Shown here: piece after piece, positions 33,830 to 41,666 of the stretch
Layout of the letters: the number at the start of each line of letters is the position of its first letter
Position numbering within the stretch: the stretch's first letter is position 1
Assembly (NCBI RefSeq): GCF_001884135.1
Contig: NZ_MAOC01000081.1
Span: 62,001 to 126,000 of the forward strand
Direction of reading: 5' to 3'
Origin: Bacillus nitratireducens
GTDB taxonomy: Bacteria; Bacillota; Bacilli; Bacillales; Bacillaceae_G
Length of the DNA stretch: 64,000 nucleotides
Made by a program: the position numbers and the translations under genes
The notes under the pieces: model-generated
Seen by the model: only the letters and a program-made list of their open reading frames with translations
Database searches by the model: none
Told to the model about the DNA's origin: nothing

Positions 33830-34189
33830 ATGTACACAATTAGCGAGGTAGCTAAATTATTAGGAGTGAGCACACATACATTACGTTATTATGAAAAAGA
33901 GAACATATTAATTACAAATCGCGATACAAATGGGAATCGACTGTATGAAGAATCACATATAAAGTGGTTGCAGTTTGTAATGAAGTTAAAACAAACGCAA
34001 ATGCCGATAGCGAAAATAAGAGAATACGCTAGATTATATACAGAAGGGGAACATACAACCGAAGATCGTTTACAACTGTTAGAAAATCATAAAAAATCTA
34101 TTCGAACTCAAAGAGAAAACTTAGAAATTACGGAGAAGATGCTCGAAAATAAAATTATTGCATACAAAGACTCGTTGAAAAATAAATAG
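33830..34189 (+). CDS. MerR-family transcriptional regulator
   Basis: 119 residues. ATG 33830 (MYTISEVAKLLGVSTHTLRYYEKE) is preferred since GGAGG lies 10 bases upstream; an ATG 6 bases earlier is only 4 bases from it. N-terminal winged helix, wing with NGNRLYEES, then a coiled coil (about 70-115). No effector-binding cysteine is seen apart from the common fold, so it is not a typical metal sensor. Similar to the AdhR/YraB group next to SDR or alcohol dehydrogenase genes. Confidence 0.88.
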   Translation: MYTISEVAKLLGVSTHTLRYYEKENILITNRDTNGNRLYEESHIKWLQFVMKLKQTQMPIAKIREYARLYTEGEHTTEDRLQLLENHKKSIRTQRENLEITEKMLENKIIAYKDSLKNK

Positions 34190-34274
34190 ATTAAAAAATA
34201 CTCTGTTCCTTGTTATGTGATGAAAAATGGGTCTGATCTATGGGTATTTCACCATAGTGTGCCGACAAATAAAA

Positions 34275-34308
34275 AAGAGCAGTTAGCAAAAGCTAACTAC
34301 TCTATTTA
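34275..34308. terminator. Terminator hairpin after the MerR gene
   Basis: GAG.AGTTAGC-aaaa-GCTAACT.CTC. The plus side has only TATTT; on the minus strand the hairpin is followed by TTTTTTATTT, so it would be the stronger terminator for antisense transcripts. Confidence 0.7.
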
Positions 34309-34463
34309 AGGGATCTCCAAGGGGGAATGGAGAAAATATTATGTTACTCTTATTATTAACAGATTATTGAGAAATATACAGGTAGAAATGAAATTTTTTC
34401 CTAAATGTATTTCGTTTCGTTTTTTATTATGTGGCGGTCCATATTCAGTATGAAAATTTACAG

Positions 34464-34515
34464 TTGACATATTGTGAATTGTTCACATACAATAGTAATG
34501 AATGACATTCAGTCA
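34464..34515 (+). promoter_or_regulatory. Promoter and TetR-type operator 1 upstream of the SMR pair
   Basis: TTGACA (34464-34469), 18 bp, TACAAT (34488-34493). A dyad TGTGAA-ttg-TTCACA lies in the spacer. Operator TGAATGACATTCAGTCA (34499-34515) lies over the start point and belongs to the TGAnTGA-N3-TCAnTCA set. Confidence 0.6.
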
Positions 34516-34723
34516 TTTTAACTTTTGAAAGGGTGCTGATAATATATTTTTGGATGCATACAAGAAGGTTAGGGAAGACGATAATTCATTGATTAAGGAT
34601 GTTAAAAGTACATTAAATAATTTTTGAATTTAGTTAGCTATGTAATGAAATAAATGATAAATGAGGATGATAGTTGCTTTTATATAGTAGTGATTGAAGA
34701 GTATATTTTTTTTAAAACGAAAA

Positions 34724-34740
34724 TGACTGATAGTCAGTCA
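34724..34740. promoter_or_regulatory. TetR-type operator 2
   Basis: TGACTGATAGTCAGTCA, perfect arms around TAG (ATGACTGA / TCAGTCAT when extended). 15 bp before the start codon of the first SMR gene. Confidence 0.7.
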
Positions 34741-34755
34741 TAAGAGGTGGTAAGT

Positions 34756-35112
34756 ATGAAAAATAAAGCTTGGTTATATGTGATATTAACATGTATCTTT
34801 GAAATATTTTGGGTGTTCGGTTTTAATACAGCTCATACTTGGTGGCATTGGGTCATTATTGTAGGAGTTATTGCTGTTGATTTTCATTTTCTTTCTAAAG
34901 CGTGCGAACATCTTGCAACAGGGACTGTATATGCTGTGTTTGCCGGAGCTGGTACGGTAGGTACTTTCCTAATGGATGTATTCCTTTTCGGCGGCAGTTT
35001 CAGTGTAGGGAAACTATTCTTTATCGTGATGGTCGTAGCGGGTGTTATCGGTTTAAAACTGGCTGATAATAAAGAAGAAACCGCGGAAGAAATTGTGAAA
35101 GGAGCTGCTTAA
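34756..35112 (+). CDS. SMR-family efflux protein, YkkC-like subunit
   Basis: 118 residues, four helices. The start is ATG 34756 with AGAGGTGG upstream. It retains the membrane glutamate in helix 1 (CIFEIFWVFGF) and the GTVYAVFAGAGTVGT segment of paired SMR proteins such as B. subtilis YkkC/YvdR. Unlike a homodimeric QacE type, it is followed two bases later by a second SMR gene, so the pump is probably a heterodimer. Export of a cationic drug or guanidinium-like compound is possible. No guanidine riboswitch is seen upstream. Confidence 0.85.
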   Translation: MKNKAWLYVILTCIFEIFWVFGFNTAHTWWHWVIIVGVIAVDFHFLSKACEHLATGTVYAVFAGAGTVGTFLMDVFLFGGSFSVGKLFFIVMVVAGVIGLKLADNKEETAEEIVKGAA

Positions 35113-35114
35113 AA

Positions 35115-35429
35115 ATGGGTTGGATTTTCGTATTTTGTGCCGCAATTAGTGAAATAGTCGGTGTGATAGGCCTTAAAATGTATAGTAAAGATAAGACGTT
35201 AACAAATGGAGCGATTTATATAGGTGGATTTGCAATTTCCTTTGCATTCTTATACACATCTTTCTTGTTCTTACAAGTAAGTGTAGCTTATGCGGTTTGG
35301 ATTGGCATTGGAACAGCAGGAGCTGTTTTATTAAATATGTTTCTGTTTGGTGAATCGAAAAGTAAGGCACGTTTGATTAGCGTAGCTCTTATCGTATGTG
35401 GAGTTACGGGATTAAAGGCTCTTTCATAA
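35115..35429 (+). CDS. SMR-family efflux protein, YkkD-like subunit
   Basis: 104 residues, four helices. Helix-1 glutamate is in CAAISEIVGVIGLKMYSKDK, followed by VAYAVWIGIGTAGAVLLNM and the ending VTGLKALS, which resemble YkkD/YvdS. It is translated in tandem with the YkkC-like gene (2-bp gap). A terminator follows. Confidence 0.87.
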   Translation: MGWIFVFCAAISEIVGVIGLKMYSKDKTLTNGAIYIGGFAISFAFLYTSFLFLQVSVAYAVWIGIGTAGAVLLNMFLFGESKSKARLISVALIVCGVTGLKALS

Positions 35430-35447
35430 GAAAAGGATATTAAAGTT

Positions 35448-35478
35448 AAATCTCCTAACGATTTGTTGGGAGATTTTT
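35448..35478 (+). terminator. Terminator of the SMR operon
   Basis: AAATCTCCTAAC / GTTGGGAGATTT stem, then TTATT. Confidence 0.8.
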
Positions 35479-35499
35479 ATTATGAAAAGTACACGATAA

Positions 35500-35545
35500 T
35501 TGACAGTACAGCTAGTTATTTTATAAAATGAGTGACAGTCATTCA
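35500..35545 (+). promoter_or_regulatory. Promoter and TetR-type operator 3 (autoregulation)
   Basis: TTGACA (35500-35505), 16 bp, TATAAA (35522-35527), immediately followed by TGAGTGACAGTCATTCA (35529-35545). Confidence 0.7.
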
Positions 35546-35567
35546 ATACGCGTGTGAAAGGGTTTAG

Positions 35568-36146
35568 ATGATGAATAAAAAAGAAAAAATTGTCTATGCA
35601 GCTATTGAAGTGTTTCAGGAAAAAGGCGTTGAAAAAACGAAGATTTCTGACATCGTGAAATTGGCTGGCATTGCACAAGGAACTTTCTATTTATATTTTC
35701 CTTCTAAGTTATCTGTTATGCCTGCAATAGCAGAAGTGATGGTTGAGAAGATGATACTTGCAGTGAAAGAAAAAGTACAGAACGATGCACCTTTTTCAAG
35801 TAAAGTTGAGCAAGTAATAGATGCGGTATTTAACTTTATAGCTGAATATCGTGAAATACAAGCATTAATGTATGCGGGCCTTGCATCAACTGAACATATA
35901 AAAGAATGGGAAGCTGTATATGAGCCTCTTTATATATGGCTAAGTGACTTTTTAAGTGAGGCAAAAGAATCAGGTGAAATTCGTGATTCGGTTCACGCAG
36001 AGCGAACAGCGAAGTTATTTATCGCTCTTGTTGAATCAGCAGCGGAACAAGTTTATTTATATGATCATAAAGATGATGAGCAAGTTGAGCTACAAAAGGC
36101 AGAAGTACTAGATTTTTTAACACATGCACTACATATAAAGAAGTAG
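35568..36146 (+). CDS. TetR-family repressor of the adjacent efflux genes
   Basis: 192 residues. The N-terminal helix-turn-helix is typical (KEKIVYAAIEVFQEKGVEKTKISDIVKLAGIAQGTFYLYFPSK, about 4-46). The C-terminal ligand domain is helical. Two adjacent ATGs are possible starts; the second is better spaced from AAAGGG. Operator-like sequences of one type occur before this gene, before the SMR pair and before the MFS gene. A local multidrug-responsive regulon is therefore inferred. Confidence 0.88.
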   Translation: MMNKKEKIVYAAIEVFQEKGVEKTKISDIVKLAGIAQGTFYLYFPSKLSVMPAIAEVMVEKMILAVKEKVQNDAPFSSKVEQVIDAVFNFIAEYREIQALMYAGLASTEHIKEWEAVYEPLYIWLSDFLSEAKESGEIRDSVHAERTAKLFIALVESAAEQVYLYDHKDDEQVELQKAEVLDFLTHALHIKK

Positions 36147-36191
36147 TAAGGTGAACCTGTCTGAAAAGGTAGGTTCATTTCTGCGAAAAAC

Positions 36192-36208
36192 TGAATGATA
36201 GTCATTCA
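36192..36208. promoter_or_regulatory. TetR-type operator 4, upstream of the MFS gene
   Basis: TGAATGATAGTCATTCA, perfect palindrome around TAG. About 150 bp before the MFS start. Confidence 0.7.
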
Positions 36209-36234
36209 CCCTGTATTTATGTATGTGTGGAAGG

Positions 36235-36300
36235 ATAGAGTGAAATTCTAATGAGTGGGGGATCTTTACTCAGTATGAGCCCACAAATAGCAGGATAAAG
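36235..36300 (+). repeat. Degenerate bcr1-related short repeat
   Basis: ATAGAGTGAAATTCTAATGAGTGGGGG ... CCCACAAATAGCAGGATAAA aligns with the short repeat at 21011-21066, with several differences. It lies in the leader of the MFS gene. Confidence 0.45.
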
Positions 36301-36357
36301 AAAAAGCTTCTTGGGCATTATTTTTTGAGAGGAACTTACGGGAAGAGGTGTTAAAAA

Positions 36358-37560
36358 TTGAAGAAACCGATAAAAGAACAAAAGATGGTATTGATCATTC
36401 TTTTGAGTAATATATTTATCGCTTTTTTAGGGATTGGATTAATTATTCCGGTTATGCCGTCCTTTATGAATGATATGAATTTAACAGGGAAGACGATGGG
36501 CTATCTCGTTGCAGTGTTTGCAATGGCTCAGCTCATTACGTCACCTATTACAGGCCGGTGGGTCGACCTTTACGGTAGGAAGAAAATGATCATCATTGGA
36601 TTATTTATTTTTGGTGTTTCAGAACTTCTTTTTGGATTAGGAAAAGATGTGTGGATGCTTTATGCAGCAAGGGTGCTAGGCGGAATTAGTGCTGCGTTTA
36701 TTATGCCTGGTGTTACGGCATATGTTGCGGATATTACATCTATGCAGGAACGTCCAAAGGCGATGGGATATTTATCAGCGGCGATTAGTACTGGTTTTAT
36801 TATAGGGCCTGGAATTGGCGGATTTATTGCAGAGTATGGTATACGTGTGCCGTTTTTCGTTGCAGCAGCAATTGCCTTTATAGCATGTATAATTTCCATC
36901 TTTATTTTGAAAGAGCCGTTAACGAAAGAACAAATTGCAGAGATTTCTGCTAATACGAAGGAATCAAGCTTTATTGGGGATTTAAAGAAATCATTACATC
37001 CAATGTATGCAATCGCATTTATTATTGTATTTGTACTCGCATTCGGATTATCGGCATATGAAACTGTGTTTAGTCTGTTTTCTGATCATAAGTTTGGTTT
37101 CACACCGAAAGATATTGCTGCAATTATTACGATTAGCTCCATCTTTGGGGTAGTTGTGCAAGTATTTATGTTTGGCAAATTGGTCGACATGTTCGGTGAA
37201 AAAGTGTTAATTCAAATATGTTTAATTGTAGGTGCAGTATTAGCATTCGTTTCAACTGTAGTCTTTAATTATTGGATTGTACTTCTCGTTACTTGCTTCA
37301 TTTTCCTTGCATTTGATTTACTTCGTCCAGCTTTAACGACGTTTTTATCAAAAGCAGCTGGAAAAGAGCAAGGATTCGTTGCTGGTATGAACTCGACTTA
37401 TACGAGTTTAGGAAATATCGCAGGACCAGCGATGGGCGGAATATTATTTGATATAAACATTCATTATCCATATGCATTTTCAGGTGTTGTTTTAATAGTT
37501 GGTCTCGGCATTACATTTATGTGGAGAGAGAAACAGCTAGCTCAAAGTTTTGCGAAGTAA
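36358..37560 (+). CDS. MFS multidrug efflux transporter (Bmr/Blt/NorA-like)
   Basis: 400 residues, 12 helices, TTG start with AGAGGTG upstream. Motif A GRWVDLYGRKK between helices 2 and 3, and antiporter motif C GFIIGPGIGGFIAEYG in helix 5, mark it as a drug:H+ antiporter. Divided from the TetR gene by an operator and a bcr1-related repeat. Expected substrates are hydrophobic cations; not determined by the sequence. Confidence 0.9.
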   Translation: MKKPIKEQKMVLIILLSNIFIAFLGIGLIIPVMPSFMNDMNLTGKTMGYLVAVFAMAQLITSPITGRWVDLYGRKKMIIIGLFIFGVSELLFGLGKDVWMLYAARVLGGISAAFIMPGVTAYVADITSMQERPKAMGYLSAAISTGFIIGPGIGGFIAEYGIRVPFFVAAAIAFIACIISIFILKEPLTKEQIAEISANTKESSFIGDLKKSLHPMYAIAFIIVFVLAFGLSAYETVFSLFSDHKFGFTPKDIAAIITISSIFGVVVQVFMFGKLVDMFGEKVLIQICLIVGAVLAFVSTVVFNYWIVLLVTCFIFLAFDLLRPALTTFLSKAAGKEQGFVAGMNSTYTSLGNIAGPAMGGILFDINIHYPYAFSGVVLIVGLGITFMWREKQLAQSFAK

Positions 37561-37562
37561 TA

Positions 37563-37592
37563 AAACCCCTTACGACGGTAAGGGGTTTTTGT
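37563..37592 (+). terminator. Bidirectional terminator
   Basis: AAAACCCCTTAC-gacg-GTAAGGGGTTTTT, between convergent MFS and HxlR-type genes. Confidence 0.93.
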
Positions 37593-37593
37593 T

Positions 37594-37932
37594 TTATAAA
37601 CTTAATCCAAACCGCTTTAATTCAATAAAAATCCCCTCTAATTGCTTTCCTTTATCCGTTAAAGTGTACTCTACACGAGGCGGAACTTCTGGATATACTT
37701 TTCTCGTTATAATTTCTTGTGCTTCCAATTCTTTTAGGCGAAGTGATAATGTTTTCGGACTAATCCCGTCCAGTGATTTTTGTAAATCACTAAAGCGTAA
37801 TGTTCCTTCGATAAGAAGGTCGCGAATAATTAAAAACGTCCATTTTGTACTAATTACGTCAAGTGTTTTAGCGATAGGACAAGGTATGCCTGGTAAACCT
37901 TTTGTTAATACAACTGGATCTATATTGGTCAT
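37594..37932 (-). CDS. HxlR-family transcriptional regulator
   Basis: 112 residues. The start is MTNIDPVVLTKG, with GGAGG 8 bases upstream of that ATG. The winged helix has CPIAKTLDVISTKWTFLIIRDLLIEGTLRFSDLQKSLDGISPKTLSLRLKELE; the cysteine before the domain is conserved in HxlR/YodB/HypR-type redox sensors. Divergent from a SnoaL lipoprotein and a flavodoxin-fold reductase, its likely targets. Confidence 0.88.
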   Translation of the reverse strand: MTNIDPVVLTKGLPGIPCPIAKTLDVISTKWTFLIIRDLLIEGTLRFSDLQKSLDGISPKTLSLRLKELEAQEIITRKVYPEVPPRVEYTLTDKGKQLEGIFIELKRFGLSL

Positions 37933-37972
37933 GGAAATAGCCTCCATAAAAATTTTTTGAATGAATTTGCTT

Positions 37973-38007
37973 TATAGTATCACAAAACTATACTTTTGGT
38001 AACTATA
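37973..38007. promoter_or_regulatory. TATAGT/ACTATA repeats in the HxlR divergent region
   Basis: TATAGT (37973-37978) and ACTATA (37987-37992 and 38002-38007): one inverted and one direct pair. Possible HxlR-type operator overlapping the regulator promoter. Confidence 0.35.
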
Positions 38008-38105
38008 TGAAAAAAATATCACTACTTCCATAAAGGAAGTTAGTGCATATACAATAGCAATACGAAATACAAAATACAAAGGGTTTGTATGAGGAGGTGA
38101 TTTCC

Positions 38106-38645
38106 ATGAGTATAAAAAAGTTGTTTGGGTTCTTTAGTTTTTTTGTCATTTGTATTGTGCTTGTAGCATGTAGTGGTGAGCAAAAAACTGAAATTCAGTT
38201 ATTAAAGGAAATGCCGAAGCCAAAAGAAATGACAATTGATCCTTCACTAAATAAAAAGGAAGCGACAGAAAGAGTTCATGCAGCGCAGCGTTTTTATGCA
38301 TTTTGGGATACAGGTAAAGAGGAGCTTATTCCGCAGACTGTTACGGAAAATTTTTTCGATAATACACTGCCGAAAGGGCGACCACAAGGCACTGAAGGAT
38401 TAAAGTTTGCAGCACAAAATTTTCGCAAAGTCGTTCCTGATATACATTGCGAGATTGAAGATCTATTAGTTGCTGGTGATAAAGTAACGGCTCGTCTTTC
38501 CTTTACAGGAACTCATAATGATAAGAAAATCAATTTTTTTGCAATTGATATTTTGCATGTGAAGGACGGCAAGATAACGGAAGATTGGCATTTAGAAGAT
38601 AATCTTACGCTGAAGCAGCAACTGGGCTTAATAGCTGAAGAATAG
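38106..38645 (+). CDS. SnoaL-like lipoprotein
   Basis: 179 residues. The start is MSIKKLFGF with GAGGAGGTG upstream. A lipoprotein signal peptide with lipobox LVAC (cysteine at about 23) is followed by a SnoaL/NTF2-like domain (about 60-175; NFRKVVPDIHCEIEDLLVAGDKVTARLSFTGTH, DILHVKDGKITEDWHLED). It is a membrane-anchored extracytoplasmic protein, first of a two-gene unit with a reductase 23 bp downstream. Confidence 0.85.
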   Translation: MSIKKLFGFFSFFVICIVLVACSGEQKTEIQLLKEMPKPKEMTIDPSLNKKEATERVHAAQRFYAFWDTGKEELIPQTVTENFFDNTLPKGRPQGTEGLKFAAQNFRKVVPDIHCEIEDLLVAGDKVTARLSFTGTHNDKKINFFAIDILHVKDGKITEDWHLEDNLTLKQQLGLIAEE

Positions 38646-38668
38646 ATCATATAGGGGAGAGAAAAGTG

Positions 38669-39217
38669 ATGAAAAATATATTGATTATAAATGGACATGA
38701 AAAATACGGTACGAAAGAAGGACGATTAAATAGAACGTTAGTTGATTATATGGTAACTGTATTAAGTGAGAATCATCATGTGAAAACAACAACGATTCAA
38801 GATGGATATAGTATTAAGGACGAACAAGAGAAGTTTTTATGGGCCGATGTTGTAATTTATCAAACACCAATTTATTGGTTTAGTGTTCCTGGATTATTTA
38901 AAACGTATATGGATGAAGTATATGAATATGGCTTGTTCTTTAAAGGTGCAGATGAATATGGAACAGGCGGTTTATTAAAAGAGAAGCAGTATATGTTTTC
39001 TACAACTTGGAACGCACCTGAAAAAGCATTCGGAGATAAGACGAAGTTCTTTGAAGGAGAAAGTTTAGAATCAGCACTTAGTCATTTACATCGTGCGCAG
39101 AAGTTTCTTGGCATGAGTCCGTTAAAGAGTTTTGCTTGTTATGATGTGGTGAAGAATCCTACAATTGAGCAATTTTTATTGAACTTGAAAGATCACTTAG
39201 ATGGAGTAATTAAATAA
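38669..39217 (+). CDS. Flavodoxin-fold NAD(P)H oxidoreductase (MdaB/YwrO-like)
   Basis: 182 residues. Flavin-binding start MKNILIINGHEKYG, then YQTPIYWFSVPGLFKTYMDEVYEYGLFFKG, a block conserved in MdaB-type NADPH:quinone reductases, and STTWNAPEKAFG. Start ATG 38669 with GGGGAG upstream. Likely a two-electron quinone reductase giving protection against quinone stress, consistent with an HxlR-type neighbour. Confidence 0.88.
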   Translation: MKNILIINGHEKYGTKEGRLNRTLVDYMVTVLSENHHVKTTTIQDGYSIKDEQEKFLWADVVIYQTPIYWFSVPGLFKTYMDEVYEYGLFFKGADEYGTGGLLKEKQYMFSTTWNAPEKAFGDKTKFFEGESLESALSHLHRAQKFLGMSPLKSFACYDVVKNPTIEQFLLNLKDHLDGVIK

Positions 39218-39235
39218 TAGTTTGTATCTGTATGT

Positions 39236-39272
39236 GAAGAAGGTACTACTAAGGATGTAGTACCTTCTCTTT
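39236..39272 (+). terminator. Terminator of the SnoaL-reductase unit
   Basis: AGAAGGTACTAC / GTAGTACCTTCT stem, followed by CTTTC. It is next to the end of the convergent gene. Confidence 0.75.
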
Positions 39273-39790
39273 CATGAAATACGTTGAAAGTCTTTACTTA
39301 TACAGGACTGTTTTAGTTTTTTTGATTTGATTAAATGTTTAATATCAGAGATGTTATCGTATGAAAGCTGAGTATGAAAATAGTTAATGTACTCAAGTAA
39401 TGCAAAAATATAAATAAATAGAGTGAATGATACCCCGCCTAAAGGTAAGTGGGGATACCATATTACAAAATCAATAGTAAACGTAATAAATCCCGTGATA
39501 AGTAATGCTATATTTATCTTTTTAAGTATTTTTAAATATTGAATCAACCTAATAGGCGTAACAGATGTTTTCTCTTTTTTTAGTCGTTTCCACTTTACGT
39601 ACCAGTAAATTATTCCTTGTAATAAGATAAACTCTAAAAGAAGAAATGAGACCCAGAAAGAATATAGGGAATATAAATGTAACGTAGGATAAGCATAATT
39701 AAGTAAGTAACTTGTGAAAATAAAAGTAATGACTGAAAATAACTCACCTGTGTATAGATAGGAAAGTCTTTTTTCTAGAGTGCGTTTCAT
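39272..39790 (-). CDS. Hypothetical four-helix membrane protein
   Basis: 172 residues with four hydrophobic helices (about 15-33, 40-62, 90-112, 120-142) and basic loops. AAAGGAG lies upstream of the ATG. Located 31 bp downstream of the SgrR-like gene on the same strand, so probably co-transcribed. No family recognised. Confidence 0.65.
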   Translation of the reverse strand: MKRTLEKRLSYLYTGELFSVITFIFTSYLLNYAYPTLHLYSLYSFWVSFLLLEFILLQGIIYWYVKWKRLKKEKTSVTPIRLIQYLKILKKINIALLITGFITFTIDFVIWYPHLPLGGVSFTLFIYIFALLEYINYFHTQLSYDNISDIKHLIKSKKLKQSCISKDFQRIS

Positions 39791-39821
39791 GGTTTTTCTC
39801 CTTTTTATAGAGACTCACATT

Positions 39822-41561
39822 TTAAAACGTGGATGGCTGTATCCATAACTTCGCAAAATTTGCCCAACCGAATGAATCAATTGTTACATTTTTTAAAGAA
39901 GAGGGATATGTTTTCCTTTTTAGAACGTGATAGTTAAATAAAATGATGTGTTCTGCTTGTAAAAACTCTTCGATCTCATACATGAGCTTATACCGTTTTT
40001 CTTTATTGTCTTCTAATAAAAAGGTATCAAGTAAACAATTAATTTGTTTTGCATAGTGTGGGTCCATGAACCGATTTACGAAGCAACTTTTATTTTTAAA
40101 TACATTTAAAAATGCAAGTTCATGATCAGCAGCAAATACTTCCCCCATGAAAATAATATCGGCATGTTTATCGATAGAACGATCCATATAATCTGAAACG
40201 AGAAATGGGTGAAGTTCTACGTGTATTCCTAATTGTCCGCAGCGTTCCTTTAGGAAATGTGCGTCATTTGCACTATCTTTAAAGGCGAAGAAATAAATAT
40301 GTATCGTTTCTCCGTTATAGGTGCTCTTTTTTAAATACTCTCTCGCCTTTTCTAAAGAGTAAGATCTTTTAGAAGCTTGGCGACTTCGTTCAGGGAAAAA
40401 GCTTGATGCAGCAATTGTTCGTCTACCCTCTATGCTATGAAGTATCGTTTCAACGTCATATAGTTCTCTCCAAGCTTTTCGAAAGTGAATGTCGTGATGA
40501 GGACCAGGTTTTGTAAAGTTGAAGCCAGCATAAATACAACCTATTTCTTCTATTTGTATATCATGCCTTTCATTTTCCTTTTCATTTGGCAGTTCATAAT
40601 CAGCATCTATTTGCACATGATCAGGAATACCCCAAAATTCAATACGGTCTAATAACGCGCGCTCTTTAAAATAATGGTTGAACGCTTCGAGTACGATATT
40701 GTCTTCAGAGTAATGAGCAAGTTTGAAAGGTCCAGTACCTACATAATGATGATTTTGAATGACTGCATCATGTGGCAAAATAGCTAGTTGCATGGAACTC
40801 ACATAGTGTAAGAAAAATAAGTTGGGTTTTGCTAAATGGAATCGAATTTGCAGTGGTGATGGTGTTTCAATTTGAACAATTTCTTCTGTTAACCATTCGA
40901 AAGGAGAGTGAACTTGCTTTAATCGTTCAAATGAAAATTGTACATCTTTAGAAGTTAAAACTGTTTCGTTATGAAAATATATATCTTTTCGTAAATAAAA
41001 GGTCCACGTAAGCCCGTCTTCACTTAATTCCCACGTATGTGCAATGTGTGGCTCCATTTTTTCAGTAACATCGTTATAAACGACTAACGTATCAAAAATT
41101 TGACTCGTAAGATGGCTCTCTGTAGTTACAGCCACAAAAGCTGGATCTAATGGGAATATCTTTCTCGATATAGGAATCTTTAATATGTCATACATATCAT
41201 TTGAAGGTTCGTATCCAAAATGATGATGCAGTTTATTTTCTATCTTTTTTTGAAGTGCAAGGGGTAGGGGTTCTTTTAAAAGAAGAAAAACATCCTTTAA
41301 CTTTTCTTGCGCTAACAGTTCATCTGTATAGGATTCAATTGCTTCTAGGAAACTATGTGCAAATAAAATTTCCGTTTTATTCCCGCGGCCTCGCCCTGGA
41401 GTCCAGTGAATTAATTGCTCTTCGTTCATTTTCTTTAATAAAATTTTTACGTTTTTCGTACTGCAATATAATATATCCGCTAATTCTTGTAAGCTATTTC
41501 GTATATGTTGTTGGTCTTGTGCATGTAGTCTTAGTCTAATGTAATAGTCCATAATTTTCAT
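39822..41561 (-). CDS. SgrR-like transcriptional regulator fused to a solute-binding domain
   Basis: 579 residues. An N-terminal SgrR-type winged helix (about 5-110: LHAQDQQHIRNSLQELADILYCSTKNVKILLKKMNEEQLIHWTPGRGRGNKT) is followed by a periplasmic-binding-protein family 5 domain (about 160-500) kept in the cytoplasm. In E. coli SgrR senses glucose-phosphate stress and activates the small RNA SgrS and the sugar exporter SetA. Here the divergent neighbour is an MFS transporter, so a sensor-exporter pair is inferred. GAAGGAAG lies upstream of the ATG. Confidence 0.88.
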   Translation of the reverse strand: MKIMDYYIRLRLHAQDQQHIRNSLQELADILYCSTKNVKILLKKMNEEQLIHWTPGRGRGNKTEILFAHSFLEAIESYTDELLAQEKLKDVFLLLKEPLPLALQKKIENKLHHHFGYEPSNDMYDILKIPISRKIFPLDPAFVAVTTESHLTSQIFDTLVVYNDVTEKMEPHIAHTWELSEDGLTWTFYLRKDIYFHNETVLTSKDVQFSFERLKQVHSPFEWLTEEIVQIETPSPLQIRFHLAKPNLFFLHYVSSMQLAILPHDAVIQNHHYVGTGPFKLAHYSEDNIVLEAFNHYFKERALLDRIEFWGIPDHVQIDADYELPNEKENERHDIQIEEIGCIYAGFNFTKPGPHHDIHFRKAWRELYDVETILHSIEGRRTIAASSFFPERSRQASKRSYSLEKAREYLKKSTYNGETIHIYFFAFKDSANDAHFLKERCGQLGIHVELHPFLVSDYMDRSIDKHADIIFMGEVFAADHELAFLNVFKNKSCFVNRFMDPHYAKQINCLLDTFLLEDNKEKRYKLMYEIEEFLQAEHIILFNYHVLKRKTYPSSLKNVTIDSFGWANFAKLWIQPSTF

Positions 41562-41597
41562 ATATACACTTCCTTCTATAATAAAAGGGGAAACTCT

Positions 41598-41611
41598 TTA
41601 GAATATTCTAA
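41598..41611. promoter_or_regulatory. 14-bp palindrome in the SgrR-like / MFS divergent region
   Basis: TTAGAATATTCTAA, perfect dyad between the two divergent genes; candidate binding site for the SgrR-like protein. Confidence 0.45.
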
Positions 41612-41666
41612 CCTTTTTCTTCCTCTTTTTCAAAGTAAAATAAGTAAGCATAAGGAGGGGGAAACA

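Noticed and set aside
34190-34755. Guanidine (ykkC) riboswitch before the YkkCD-like SMR pair
   Set aside because: The conserved motifs of that riboswitch are not present. The region instead shows a promoter and TetR-type operators.
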